This document shows, piece by piece, positions 18,765-28,094 of a DNA stretch of 64,000 nucleotides. The number at the start of each line of letters is the position of its first letter. Within the stretch, counting starts at the first letter, position 1. The notes beneath the pieces are model-generated. The model saw only the letters and a program-made list of their open reading frames with translations, was not told the origin of the DNA and ran no database searches. A program made the translations under genes and the position numbers. This DNA is from Fusobacterium varium. Lineage in GTDB: Bacteria; Fusobacteriota; Fusobacteriia; Fusobacteriales; Fusobacteriaceae. The stretch lies in contig AP017968.1 in assembly GCA_002356455.1 (NCBI GenBank), positions 372,001-436,000 on the forward strand, read 5' to 3'.

Positions 18765-19514
18765 TTATTCTTGAAAAACTTTTTTTACTATTTGCAGCAT
18801 TTTGTCTGAAAAAAGCTCTTTTTCAGATATAGCATATTGTTCCTTTTGTCTAGATAAAAATTTTTTTAATTGTTTTGGAAAAATAGATATATCTGCTTTT
18901 TCCAACATTGGAATATCCATTTCACTATCTCCTGCACAGATTACTGTATCAGCTTTTAAAAATTTTTTTAATCTTTCTAAAGAAGTTCCCTTATTCAATT
19001 CTTTGGGAAATATATATAATTTTTCTCCATGATTGTGTATATCTACAAGTTCTTGATTTAGATTATTTTTTAATTTTTTTATGACTGTTTCTATATTAAA
19101 ACTTTTAGTAAATATAAAAAGTTTATCTACTTTTCTAACTTCAAAATATATATTTTCATCTTCTGTCAGCAGTTTTATTCCTTTTTCCAGTTCTTTTATA
19201 GATTTTACTGATATTTCTAATGATTTTTGGTACCATTCCTTAACAATTTTTCCGCTATAAAGAAGAATTCCCCCATTGGCTGCCAGAGCATACTCTGGCT
19301 GATAATCTTCAAAAAATTTTATCCTTTGATATTGTTCAAGAGAACGTGTTGTTATAGGGATAAAATTCAGTTCTTTTAGTATTTCATGAGAAATTTTAGT
19401 CATATAGGAAAGTTTTTTTCCATTTTTTGTTTCAACAAGTATTTTGTCTCTTCCTATATCTTTTTTATATGAATATATTAAAGTATTGTCTAAATCTGTT
19501 GTAAAAATTTTCAT
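18765..19514 (-). CDS. HAD-superfamily phosphatase of the Ter module
   Basis: The 249-aa protein has HAD motif I in FTTDLDNTLIYS (D7 and D9), a Cof/sucrose-phosphatase-like cap, and motif IV in VICAGDSEMDIPMLEKAD. The ATG at 19514 is preferred over an upstream TTG at 19529 because an AAAGGA site sits six bases before it. The ribosome site overlaps the end of the ATP-grasp gene, so the two are coupled. In Ter biosynthetic modules a HAD phosphatase is thought to dephosphorylate a sugar- or nucleoside-phosphate intermediate. The substrate here is unknown. Confidence 0.85.
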   Translation of the reverse strand: MKIFTTDLDNTLIYSYKKDIGRDKILVETKNGKKLSYMTKISHEILKELNFIPITTRSLEQYQRIKFFEDYQPEYALAANGGILLYSGKIVKEWYQKSLEISVKSIKELEKGIKLLTEDENIYFEVRKVDKLFIFTKSFNIETVIKKLKNNLNQELVDIHNHGEKLYIFPKELNKGTSLERLKKFLKADTVICAGDSEMDIPMLEKADISIFPKQLKKFLSRQKEQYAISEKELFSDKMLQIVKKVFQE

Positions 19515-19525
19515 TTTTATTCCTT

Positions 19526-20539
19526 TCAAATAAGTATAGGCGTTTCTATATAAGATACTTTTGTTTCTTTTTTATTAATTTTCCAAATTTTGTCTATACC
19601 TAAAAGTTGATTTACAGATATATTAGGAATATTGATATTCGCTGCAAGACATGTATAATGTATTCCTCCAGACATTCTGGTATTTATTTCTAATAAATAA
19701 GGAATACCATTGTCGTATTTAAATTGAATATTGCAGGGATGTTCTACTCCATATTTCTTAAAAAAGTCTTTGCATATATCTAGAATTTCTTTGTCATATC
19801 TTATTATTTCTGTTCTTGTCAGTGTTTTTACTCTTGGAATAGAAATTAAACCATTTTTTGTTTTTAAACAGTCTACACTTACTTCTTCACCTTCAAGATA
19901 TGGCATCAGCATTATTTCAGCAGTATTTTTTCTTTTTTTTAAAGAATTATATACTTCTTCTGATGTAACTTTAAGCCCTTTTCTTATTAAAAAAATATCA
20001 GCATCCTTCATAGAATCATCAATTATTCTAAAACTTACAGCGCCTTCATCCTCAACAAATTTAAAACAGATTTTTTTATGATTTGCTTTTAGTTTTTGAT
20101 AAGCCTCAATAAATTTTTCAGCTGTATTCACTATATAGTATTCAGGAATATTTCCAATTTTTAATGTTTTAAATAATTCATATGTATTTTTTTTATTGTT
20201 AAGCTGTTTCATTTTTTCAAAATTTTTTTCTGCAAGAACTTTAACAGATATATTCTCAAATCTTTTTATATTTTTAACTATGGAGAGCTGTTTTTTTCTT
20301 GGGATAAATATATTTACAGAATGTCTTTGACAAAATTCTAAACAATACTGCACATACTCTTCATCACTTAGAAAATCAGGTTCTTTTTCCCAGTAATCAC
20401 ATACTGTTTTCATAACATTTTCTTCATTTCCATTAGTACCTATTATATAAAATTCAGTATTATTATCATCTTTTATCATATTAACCATATGATAAGCAGT
20501 ACTGAACCAGTGATTGAACCAAATAATGACTTTTTTCAT
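19526..20539 (-). CDS. ATP-grasp ligase of the Ter module
   Basis: This 337-aa protein is an ATP-grasp enzyme. An N-terminal pre-ATP-grasp part is followed by CFKFVEDEGAVSFRI (ATP lid), MLMPYLEGEEVSVDCL, and the metal-binding end PYLLEINTRMSGGIHYT. Such enzymes join a carboxylate to an amine or thiol through an acyl phosphate. ATP-grasp genes recur next to TerD, phosphoribosyltransferase and HAD genes in predicted Ter biosynthetic modules. A TTGGAGG site precedes the ATG. A strong stem-loop (20555-20579) separates it from the upstream terD gene. Confidence 0.87.
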   Translation of the reverse strand: MKKVIIWFNHWFSTAYHMVNMIKDDNNTEFYIIGTNGNEENVMKTVCDYWEKEPDFLSDEEYVQYCLEFCQRHSVNIFIPRKKQLSIVKNIKRFENISVKVLAEKNFEKMKQLNNKKNTYELFKTLKIGNIPEYYIVNTAEKFIEAYQKLKANHKKICFKFVEDEGAVSFRIIDDSMKDADIFLIRKGLKVTSEEVYNSLKKRKNTAEIMLMPYLEGEEVSVDCLKTKNGLISIPRVKTLTRTEIIRYDKEILDICKDFFKKYGVEHPCNIQFKYDNGIPYLLEINTRMSGGIHYTCLAANINIPNISVNQLLGIDKIWKINKKETKVSYIETPILI

Positions 20540-20554
20540 TATTCCTCCAATTTA

Positions 20555-20579
20555 GAAGGGAGCAGCATATGCTCCCTTC
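20555..20579 (-). repeat. Intra-operon stem-loop between terD and the ATP-grasp gene
   Basis: GAAGGGAGCA and TGCTCCCTTC form a perfect 10-bp GC-rich stem with a five-base loop, without a T-run on the minus strand. It is more likely an mRNA stabiliser or processing site than a terminator. Confidence 0.6.
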
Positions 20580-20584
20580 ATTTA

Positions 20585-21181
20585 TTATTTATATCTAGCA
20601 GCAAGTTCACCAATACCATCATCAGTTGTTCCTTGACCTATTGCATTGAATTTCCATTCTTCATTATGGCGATATACCTCTCCAAATATCAGAGCAGTAC
20701 ACCCGCTATAGTCATCTGTCAGATTATATCTGCACATTTCTTTATTTGTTTTAGTATCAATTAGTCTTATAAAAGCATTTTTTATCATTCCGAAATGCTG
20801 ATTTCTATCTTTAGCTTTAAATATATTAACAACTATTACTATTTTGTCATAATTTTGAGGGATTTTTTTTAATTCAACAATAATTTGTTCATCATCTCCC
20901 TCGCCCTCACCTGTAAGATTATCTCCTGTATGCCTTACAGAATCAGTATAGTGTTTCAAATTTCCAAAATAAACAATATCTTTTTTATCTATCATTTTAC
21001 TATTTTGAAGAAGCATTGCTGTAGCATCACAATCTATATTGGCTTTTTTGCCAAACATTGAAAAAAAACCACCATTATCTTTTGAAGCTTGATCCCATCC
21101 AAGTCCTAATATAATTTTGTCTAAAGTGCTATTATCTTTTGTAAGGCTTATCTTTTGTCCCTTTTGTAAACTTATTGACAT
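20585..21181 (-). CDS. TerD-family protein, divergent copy
   Basis: The 198-aa protein opens SLQKGQKISLTKDN and has the second calcium loop [15 protein letters not shown]. The first acidic loop differs from its neighbours: an insertion GGFFSMFGKKAN precedes NIDCDATAMLL instead of the usual [10 protein letters not shown]. This makes it resemble TerX/TerZ-type members. It lies 17 bp after the next terD copy and carries a GGAG site. The change may alter calcium affinity. Confidence 0.9.
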   Translation of the reverse strand: MSISLQKGQKISLTKDNSTLDKIILGLGWDQASKDNGGFFSMFGKKANIDCDATAMLLQNSKMIDKKDIVYFGNLKHYTDSVRHTGDNLTGEGEGDDEQIIVELKKIPQNYDKIVIVVNIFKAKDRNQHFGMIKNAFIRLIDTKTNKEMCRYNLTDDYSGCTALIFGEVYRHNEEWKFNAIGQGTTDDGIGELAARYK

Positions 21182-21198
21182 AATATTATTCTCCTTTT

Positions 21199-21780
21199 CT
21201 AATCAATGTCTATTCCATAGTTGATGCAAAGAGCAGCCAGACCTCCTTGATATCCGCTTCCTATTGCATTAAATTTCCATTCACCATTATTTTTATAGAG
21301 TTCTCCAAAGACTGCTGCTGTTTCAATTGAAAAATCTTCTCCTAAATCATATTTCAGTATCTCATTATTTACATCCTCATCAACTATTCTTATATATGCA
21401 TTTGATATCTGTCCGAAATTCTGCCTTCTTTCTTCCGCTTCATATATAGTAGCTGTAAATATTATTCTTGTAATATTTTCAGGTACCTTAGAAAGATCAA
21501 TGGATATTTGCTCATCATCGCCATCACCGTCACCAGTCCTATTATCACCCATATGAATAACAGAACCACTGTTATGCTTCAAATTGCCATAAAAAATAAA
21601 ATCACTTTGTGAAGTTACCTTACCATTTTCTCCTAGAAGAAATGCAGCAGAATCTAAATCAAAATCTCCACCTGTATCAAATTTATTAGTATCCCATCCA
21701 AGTCCTACTATTAATTTTTTTAACCCAGGATTATCTTTTGTAAGGCTTACTTTTTGTCCTTTTTTTAAACTAATTCCCAT
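21199..21780 (-). CDS. terD: TerD-family calcium-binding protein
   Basis: This 193-aa protein has a complete TerD domain with [18 protein letters not shown], the acidic loop [28 protein letters not shown] and a final [28 protein letters not shown] site precedes the ATG. It sits between two other terD genes, with gaps of 17 and 23 bp, as in tandem terD arrays elsewhere. Confidence 0.94.
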   Translation of the reverse strand: MGISLKKGQKVSLTKDNPGLKKLIVGLGWDTNKFDTGGDFDLDSAAFLLGENGKVTSQSDFIFYGNLKHNSGSVIHMGDNRTGDGDGDDEQISIDLSKVPENITRIIFTATIYEAEERRQNFGQISNAYIRIVDEDVNNEILKYDLGEDFSIETAAVFGELYKNNGEWKFNAIGSGYQGGLAALCINYGIDID

Positions 21781-21803
21781 TTGTTTACCTCCAAAATTGA
21801 AAA

Positions 21804-22385
21804 TTATGCTACTTCTATTCCAAAGTTAGCACAAAGAGCTGCCAACCCTCCTTGGAATCCGCTTCCTACTGCATTAAATTTCCATTCTCCAGCATGTCTG
21901 TAAATTTCTCCAACTACAACTGCTGTTTCAATTGAGAAGTCTTCTCCAAGATCGTATCTGATAAGTTCTTGATTATTGCTTTCATTCACTACTCTTATAT
22001 ATGCGTTTGATATTTGTCCAAAATTTTGTCTTCTCGTTTCTGAATCATAAATAGTAACAGTAAATACAACTTTTTCTACATTAGCAGGGATTTTAGATAA
22101 ATCTACCTTTATTTGTTCATCATCGCCATCTCCTTCACCTGTTAAGTTATCCCCCATATGTTCTACTGAACTGCTTTTATGAATAAGATTACCATAAAAA
22201 ACAAATTCTTCTTGTGAAGGAACTTTTCCATTTGCACCTACTAAAAATGCTGCTGCATCTAAATCAAAATCAGCTCCACCATCATATTTGTTAGTATCCC
22301 ACCCAAGACCAATTACAAGATTTTTTAAACCAGCATTTCCTTTTGTTAAGTCTACTTTTTGCCCTTTTGTTAAATTTATTGGCAT
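21804..22385 (-). CDS. terD: TerD-family calcium-binding protein
   Basis: This 193-aa protein begins [17 protein letters not shown] and keeps [27 protein letters not shown] and [16 protein letters not shown]. The ATG at 22385 is chosen because AAGGAG lies nine bases upstream; an ATG at 22394 is directly attached to that site and too close. It follows the telA gene by 36 bp and is the first of three tandem terD copies. Confidence 0.94.
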   Translation of the reverse strand: MPINLTKGQKVDLTKGNAGLKNLVIGLGWDTNKYDGGADFDLDAAAFLVGANGKVPSQEEFVFYGNLIHKSSSVEHMGDNLTGEGDGDDEQIKVDLSKIPANVEKVVFTVTIYDSETRRQNFGQISNAYIRVVNESNNQELIRYDLGEDFSIETAVVVGEIYRHAGEWKFNAVGSGFQGGLAALCANFGIEVA

Positions 22386-22421
22386 ATTAATCATCTCCTT
22401 GATTTTTATAGTAAAAAAATA

Positions 22422-23552
22422 TTACTTATTACCAAACATTTTATTAAAATCATCTTTTATAGCTTTTAAACGTGCTTGATCTTCAATACGTTTTCTAGAA
22501 GCATTTTCTTGTATTTGCTTTGTTTCTTCTATTCCTTTTACAATAGTTTTCCAAGTTGTTTCTAAAGTTTCTATTTTTATAGAACTTCCAGAAGCCAATT
22601 GTGCTGCAAGTTTAGCTTGTTCAGAAGTGTTTTGAGCATTTTTAATCAACATCTCATTTGTTTTTTCATCAAGAGCAGCCATTGCTTCAGCTTGTATACG
22701 CTGTCTCTTCAGTAGTATAGCTTGTGAAAGAGCTTGTTTAAATATAGGGAGTGTAATTATAAAAGCTGAGTTTATTTTTCTTATAAGGTTTACATTGCTA
22801 AATTGCATAGTTTTTAGCATAGGGATAGACTGCATAGCCACATTTTCTGCTATTCTTAGGTCTTGTGTTCTTTGCTCCAGCATTTGCTTTGCTTGTACTA
22901 AACTTGTTAATTCAAATTGAATACTTTTATCATTTGACTTTTCCATTTCTTCAGTCCTTTGAGTGATAAAAGTATCTATTTCCTTTATTCCCTGTTCTCC
23001 TGCCAGAATATATTTTAAAAGTTCATGATAATAATTTACATTTGTTTGGAACATTGTTTCAAGTTTTTTATTTGACTGTTTGATTTCAACTTCATATTGT
23101 TTTAGTTTTACATATATTTTATCTATTTCATCTCCCATTGTATGGTATTTATCTAATATTTTTTCAAGTTGTTTTTTCAAATTTCCAAATATTCTTTCTA
23201 AAAATCCTGGTTTTTCTCTAATTTCATCAATATCAAACTTACTCATTATTTTTCCAAGAAGTGTAAGCATTTCTCCAGTATCATTAATTTGAGCCATATT
23301 CATACTATTTAATACAGCATCAGAGCATCTAGATATTTCTTCAGCAACTTCTCCACCGAAAGAGATGATAGTTTCAGTATCATAAACAGATATTGAACTT
23401 ACAAGATTATCTACTTCACGTGAATCTACAAGTTTTTGAGCCATTTCATTTCTATCAGCCTGTATATTAAATTGTTTTACTTCAGCTTCAACTATAGTCA
23501 TGTTATTTTCATCAACAACTATAGGTTCTGTTGAATTCATTTTTATTCCCAT
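22422..23552 (-). CDS. telA: Toxic anion resistance protein, TelA family
   Basis: The product, about 376 aa, is a long helical protein of the TelA/YceH family. It has the early region QKLVDSREVDNLVSSISVYD, the FLERIFGNLKKQLEKIL block, and the late VNLIRKINSAFIITLPIFKQAL region. It is mostly coiled coil with no membrane segment. TelA members are linked to tellurite, nisin and other envelope-stress tolerance. Several start codons cluster after GAGGGG; ATG 23552 has the best spacing, but 23561 and 23540 are possible. It lies between YceG and the terD array, as in Bacillus yce-type operons. Confidence 0.9.
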   Translation of the reverse strand: MGIKMNSTEPIVVDENNMTIVEAEVKQFNIQADRNEMAQKLVDSREVDNLVSSISVYDTETIISFGGEVAEEISRCSDAVLNSMNMAQINDTGEMLTLLGKIMSKFDIDEIREKPGFLERIFGNLKKQLEKILDKYHTMGDEIDKIYVKLKQYEVEIKQSNKKLETMFQTNVNYYHELLKYILAGEQGIKEIDTFITQRTEEMEKSNDKSIQFELTSLVQAKQMLEQRTQDLRIAENVAMQSIPMLKTMQFSNVNLIRKINSAFIITLPIFKQALSQAILLKRQRIQAEAMAALDEKTNEMLIKNAQNTSEQAKLAAQLASGSSIKIETLETTWKTIVKGIEETKQIQENASRKRIEDQARLKAIKDDFNKMFGNK

Positions 23553-23588
23553 TATAATCATACCCCTCTTTTTTATTTTTATAGTTTT

Positions 23589-25862
23589 TTAATTCATAAG
23601 GTTAAGAAGCGATCTTAACCCAAATCTTTCTTTTTTTATATCAAATTTTTTCTTTTCCTTGTCATAAACAGGTATTTTCATATCATAAAGATATTCCCCA
23701 ATTTGATGTTTTACAAAGATATTTTTTTCAAAATGTCCATCAACACTTTGATACCCTGTTGGAACAAAAAGAAGAATATCAAATCCTAAGAATTTTAAGA
23801 AAGCTGTAATTATTCCATCTTCCTTACTTCCTATTTGTTCAGTGGTATCAATTATTACTAATTTTGGTATTTTTTTAGTAAAATCATATTTTTGTATAAG
23901 TCTTAATATTTCTATATCAAGATTAAGTATTGTATCCAATATTGTAAATTCTATACCATTGCTGAAAGTTCCAGGAATAATACCACTATCTAATAATTGC
24001 TGAGCTTTTTCAAAAATATAATTCTGCATTTCATCTCTGATAAATTTATAATTATATGAAGGATGTTTTTTTATTGTTTCCACTTTTATTTTTTTATTTT
24101 TTATAAATGAAACTACAGATTGCCCCAAAGTTTTTTTATTTTTTTCATTTATATATGGAAGATTTTTTATAAATATTCCTTCAGGCTGTAAAAATTGTTC
24201 TATTATTTTCCAATAATTATTTTTATCTTTATTTGGAACACCACATATTTTAGAACATATTACTGGAACCATTACTCTGTCAGTAAGTATTTCAAAATTT
24301 TGTCTGTATTTAGCTTCCTGATTCCATAATATTCCAATTTCTTCATAGGTAGTTTTTAAAGTAACTGGAATAGCATTTTTAAATTGATTTTGTCTGAATA
24401 AGCCAGAATCTTGATATAAAAGCGAATCTAAATCTCGTTCAGCATTATAAGCTGTTGTCCCAAAATTTATATTTTCTAGTTTTTTAGGAAATTTTCCTAA
24501 TGGAATAGAAAATTCATTTATTTCTTCAAATAAAAGTTTATCGTTTATACTGCATTCTAAAGTTTTGTCAGGACAAAATATTATAACATCAACTGGAATT
24601 CTTGCTAGAAGTCTTATAAACAGCTTTTCATTTTCATTTTTACAGCTGCCATAATAAATAAATACAGGATATTTTTTTAAATCTATTTTTTTGAATAGTA
24701 CAGAAATATATCTATTTATCCAACATAAAAGGATTACTCCGCTATTGCTTAATTTTTGTAGCCTTTCATCTTTATTTTCTGTCATTAATTCAATAAAAGC
24801 TTTCTTTAAAAGAAGTTCAAGCTCAGAATTTTGTTTAAAAGAAATATTATTAGAAAGCTCATTTATCAGTTCTATAGAATTTTGATGTAGTTTTTTCTTT
24901 ATTTGCTGTACCTCTAACCCATCAGGATTATGTATTCCATCTTCTATGATTAATACTTCTCTTTCACTGCTGCTCAGTTTTAATTTCCATTTAAATAATT
25001 CATTCATAAAATTATTTTTATCTTCAACACCTGTCATTTTAACAAACATATTATAGTAATAATTATCTTTACTTCCCCTCATATTTGAAGATTTTAAAGA
25101 ATCTTCAAATATATATCCAGCAGTAATCCAAGTGTTTGTACTCATTATTCCTTGAGGCTGAGCTATTTTTATCTGCTTTTTCTCATTAGGGTGACTATAT
25201 TTTTTTATTTCTAGTGCTGTTACAGAAAAATCTTTTGGAAATGGCTGAGGATTATCATTTGGTATTATATAAGATAAAGCTGAGCTTCTATCTAAATTTA
25301 TATCTTCTGCAGTTTGAAGCAAAATGATATCACATCCTGCTTTGGCAAGTATATTCAGCATTTTTAATTCGTGATTGCTTGCATTTCCGTCAAAAAGAAT
25401 TTTAGGAACATTATCCTTTCCCAATGCTTTTAACACAGATTGAAATCTATAATAGAACCAACACATATATTTTACATAAGTATTTTTTAAGATATTAATA
25501 TTTTTCCCCTCTTTTTCCAATACTTTTAATTCTTCAAAAAGAGATTCTATTATTATTGTAATTTGAATTTCTGAAAGTTGAGGTATCCATTTTTTCATAG
25601 TTTTTTCCATGAATGCTTTATCCATTATGAAGTTTTTTCCAGTCATTTCAATAAAATAATTTATTCTTTCCTGAGTTGGGTTTTGAATATTATTTTTTAT
25701 GTAGACTCCACATATTTTTACTTGTTCTAAGTACTTAAAGAGAAAATCTTCTATTTTTATACTGTATGAAGTTACTCTGTAAAAATATATGCCTTTGGGA
25801 CTTCTTTCACTATATTTTTTAAAATAATCATCTGTATTGTTAAATTTTATCTTTTCTGCCAT
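23589..25862 (-). CDS. yceG: YceG-family protein with two internal repeats
   Basis: This 757-aa soluble protein belongs to the YceG family found with TelA, TerD and phosphoribosyltransferases. Two equivalent segments are visible. One contains MCWFYYRFQSVLKAL followed by PKILFDGNASNHELKML and GCDIILL. The second contains LCWINRYISVLF followed by PVFIYYGSCKNENEKLF and VDVIIF. Each looks like a helical lead-in plus a Rossmann-like strand-helix-strand. The start is supported by GAGGAAAA before the ATG. The family was proposed to act in the Ter biosynthetic module, but its reaction is unknown. The same type of domain recurs in the first gene of the operon. Confidence 0.85.
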   Translation of the reverse strand: MAEKIKFNNTDDYFKKYSERSPKGIYFYRVTSYSIKIEDFLFKYLEQVKICGVYIKNNIQNPTQERINYFIEMTGKNFIMDKAFMEKTMKKWIPQLSEIQITIIIESLFEELKVLEKEGKNINILKNTYVKYMCWFYYRFQSVLKALGKDNVPKILFDGNASNHELKMLNILAKAGCDIILLQTAEDINLDRSSALSYIIPNDNPQPFPKDFSVTALEIKKYSHPNEKKQIKIAQPQGIMSTNTWITAGYIFEDSLKSSNMRGSKDNYYYNMFVKMTGVEDKNNFMNELFKWKLKLSSSEREVLIIEDGIHNPDGLEVQQIKKKLHQNSIELINELSNNISFKQNSELELLLKKAFIELMTENKDERLQKLSNSGVILLCWINRYISVLFKKIDLKKYPVFIYYGSCKNENEKLFIRLLARIPVDVIIFCPDKTLECSINDKLLFEEINEFSIPLGKFPKKLENINFGTTAYNAERDLDSLLYQDSGLFRQNQFKNAIPVTLKTTYEEIGILWNQEAKYRQNFEILTDRVMVPVICSKICGVPNKDKNNYWKIIEQFLQPEGIFIKNLPYINEKNKKTLGQSVVSFIKNKKIKVETIKKHPSYNYKFIRDEMQNYIFEKAQQLLDSGIIPGTFSNGIEFTILDTILNLDIEILRLIQKYDFTKKIPKLVIIDTTEQIGSKEDGIITAFLKFLGFDILLFVPTGYQSVDGHFEKNIFVKHQIGEYLYDMKIPVYDKEKKKFDIKKERFGLRSLLNLMN

Positions 25863-25899
25863 TTTTCCTCACATTCCACACAGTCATTCTCTTTTATTT

Positions 25900-26952
25900 T
25901 TATAAATCTGATAGATTTTTTATTATTCCACAGGCTTTATAATTATTCAAAGGATAATATTCTATAGGGACATTTTTCTCTTGAGCTAATCTATATAAAT
26001 GTTGTAAAACAGGATCATTTTTATACTTTTCACTTATTAGAAGCTTCCAAGGAACTCTTCTGAGCAATACTCTAGTAGCCTCTCCTATTCCCGGCTTTAT
26101 AAAATTAATCTCTTTTATTCCAAATTTTTTTCCAATATTTAATACTTCTTCAATACCATTTTTATCTGTTGCATTATTTATATTTTTTATGTTAAAATCA
26201 AAATACTTTTCTACCTCTTTTATAAATTCATAAGAAACATCTTCTTTTATTAAATCTGAATAATAAACTGCCCCATGAAAATCATTTTCAGTAATTATAT
26301 CCTTTCTTAAAAAAGTTCTGCTGATAAGACCTGAAACTGTACTGTTAAGACATGAACTTGGAATCAATATATCTTCATGTGTTCCACATAATTCTGTAAT
26401 ATTGGCAGGATCTGATAACACAGCAAGTTCTGTGGAAACATCCTTATAATTTTCAAGAGATTTTTTTAATTCTGTAAGAATTGCTCCCTTTCCTATCCAG
26501 CCATCTACAAATTGAATATCTTCTGCTTTGTGTCTTTCAAGAATATATTTCATAGCATTGTGGTCTATTTCTTTTCCTCTAATTATTGATATAGAATAAT
26601 GTTTAAGATTTTTCATTCCATATTTTCTATTGAGATAATGCTTTATCAGTATTCCAACAGGAATTCCAGCCCTTGCCAGAGAAACTAACACTACATTTTC
26701 TTCTTTTATTTTGTATATTTTTTCTGCTGTAAGACATACTGCTTCTGCTGTTTGCTTTGAATAATTTTTTAAGGCTATGTCATACATTTCCATATATTTT
26801 TTAGTAGGTTTATATTCTACAGGAAGCATTTCAGAGTAATGTGTTCCTTCTTGTATTTTTTTTTCTCTTTCCTCAGTTGATATGGGCATTACCATATTGG
26901 TAATATCTTTCAATAGTAGAATTACATCTTCAGTATTATAAGAAGTTTTCAA
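25900..26952 (-). CDS. StiP-type / phosphoribosyltransferase-like protein of the Ter module
   Basis: The 350-aa protein matches the family often named cysteine protease StiP. It has an N-terminal phosphoribosyltransferase-like part with VLVSLARAGIPVGILIKHYL, then HYSISIIRGKEIDHNAM, FVDGWIGKGAI, and a C-terminal part with INFIKPGIGEATRVLLRRVP. The protease name is historical; in Ter operons it has been reinterpreted as a phosphoribosyltransferase with an RNA-binding-like domain. The start is TTG at 26952, overlapping the TGA of the upstream gene, with GGAGTG eight bases before it. It is the second of two adjacent phosphoribosyltransferase-type genes. Confidence 0.83.
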   Translation of the reverse strand: MKTSYNTEDVILLLKDITNMVMPISTEEREKKIQEGTHYSEMLPVEYKPTKKYMEMYDIALKNYSKQTAEAVCLTAEKIYKIKEENVVLVSLARAGIPVGILIKHYLNRKYGMKNLKHYSISIIRGKEIDHNAMKYILERHKAEDIQFVDGWIGKGAILTELKKSLENYKDVSTELAVLSDPANITELCGTHEDILIPSSCLNSTVSGLISRTFLRKDIITENDFHGAVYYSDLIKEDVSYEFIKEVEKYFDFNIKNINNATDKNGIEEVLNIGKKFGIKEINFIKPGIGEATRVLLRRVPWKLLISEKYKNDPVLQHLYRLAQEKNVPIEYYPLNNYKACGIIKNLSDL

Positions 26953-28091
26953 TCTAAATCACTCCATTGAAATATAGAGATGTCGTTACATTCATGTTCT
27001 TTCAAGGCAGCTATCAAACTTTTTATTCCTTCGCCTTTTGTTGATTTTGAGTCATGAATAATAACAACTTTATCATATTTCTTTAAATTATATAAATAGA
27101 CTACTCTATTTTTATCATAAAGACTTCTCAACTCATGCCTTAAATAAAGAGGGTAGTCTTTTTCTCCGCTTGGAAGAATAGGACTTCTGGTAACAGCATG
27201 AAATTTTACTTCATTACATTTGTATTCTTTTTCAAGCTTTTCTCCTGTTATCATAGCTGGGTACATAAATTCTTCTGTTCCCAGTACAAGAACATCTTTA
27301 TTTTCAAATTCTTCTTTTTTTAATTTTTTTATTATTAATTCAGCTAGTTTATTGCAGTTTTTTTCATATACTCTGCTGTCTGCACCTAATTTAGCATCTA
27401 TATATTCGTTGAAGGAATATTCTTTAATTAAAAAATTTTCTGTAAATTTTAGATTATATCTTCTTTCGTTTTCATAACTGTACTTGTTTAATTGGTCATC
27501 ATAATTTTCTGCTGATAGTTTTATTTCATATATACATTCTATTTGAAATTCGTTGAATTTCTCCATATTTTTTTTATTCATACCATTGAGAATAGAAATT
27601 ACTCCAAAATTTAATTTCTTTTTTGAATATTGCTCTTCTAAAATATTTTTTATATTCCAAATAGTATTTCCTGTGGTTATTTCATCTTCAGCAAATATTA
27701 TTCTATCAGTCTTTTCAATCATTTCTTTTAGATTATTTTTTACAAGCTTTTGTTCTACAGCATGACTGTGAGCTTCTGAAAAAAATAGATATTCACTATT
27801 TTTTATAGTTTCTCTAGTAGTATGTATATATTTTGTTCCTTCTGGACATTGGGCTGCTATAGTTGCACCAATAGCAGTAGCCGTTTCTGCAAAACCTATT
27901 ACTAAGAATTTTTCATTTGGATATTTATTTATTAATTTATTAGCTAATTTTTTAAATAATTCTAATGCTGCTGTTGGACTTACAGGTATATGTTTTCCTT
28001 GCAGAGGATTTACCAAAAGAAAGGTTCTCTTGTTATTGTTGTCCCTTTTAGCTACTTTTACAAGATCCTCTTTATTATATATTTTCTGCAT
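26949..28091 (-). CDS. Phosphoribosyltransferase with C-terminal TRSP-type domain
   Basis: This 380-aa protein has a phosphoribosyltransferase core. The leading strand reads EKFLVIGFAETATAIGATIA and the PRPP loop is FAEDEITTGNTIWN. A second half contains VLVLGTEEFMYPAMI, a RSPILPSGEKDYPLYLRHEL motif and VVIIHDSKSTKGEGIKSL. This matches the PRTase-TRSP proteins of Ter modules, predicted to make a nucleoside-like compound. It begins three bases after the lyase gene and ends overlapping the StiP-type gene, so the three are translationally linked. Confidence 0.87.
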   Translation of the reverse strand: MQKIYNKEDLVKVAKRDNNNKRTFLLVNPLQGKHIPVSPTAALELFKKLANKLINKYPNEKFLVIGFAETATAIGATIAAQCPEGTKYIHTTRETIKNSEYLFFSEAHSHAVEQKLVKNNLKEMIEKTDRIIFAEDEITTGNTIWNIKNILEEQYSKKKLNFGVISILNGMNKKNMEKFNEFQIECIYEIKLSAENYDDQLNKYSYENERRYNLKFTENFLIKEYSFNEYIDAKLGADSRVYEKNCNKLAELIIKKLKKEEFENKDVLVLGTEEFMYPAMITGEKLEKEYKCNEVKFHAVTRSPILPSGEKDYPLYLRHELRSLYDKNRVVYLYNLKKYDKVVIIHDSKSTKGEGIKSLIAALKEHECNDISIFQWSDLD

Positions 28092-28094
28092 TTT

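Noticed and set aside
25900-26952. Cysteine protease activity of the StiP-type protein
   Set aside because: The name is inherited; visible motifs fit a phosphoribosyltransferase-like fold better, and no catalytic Cys-His pair is evident.
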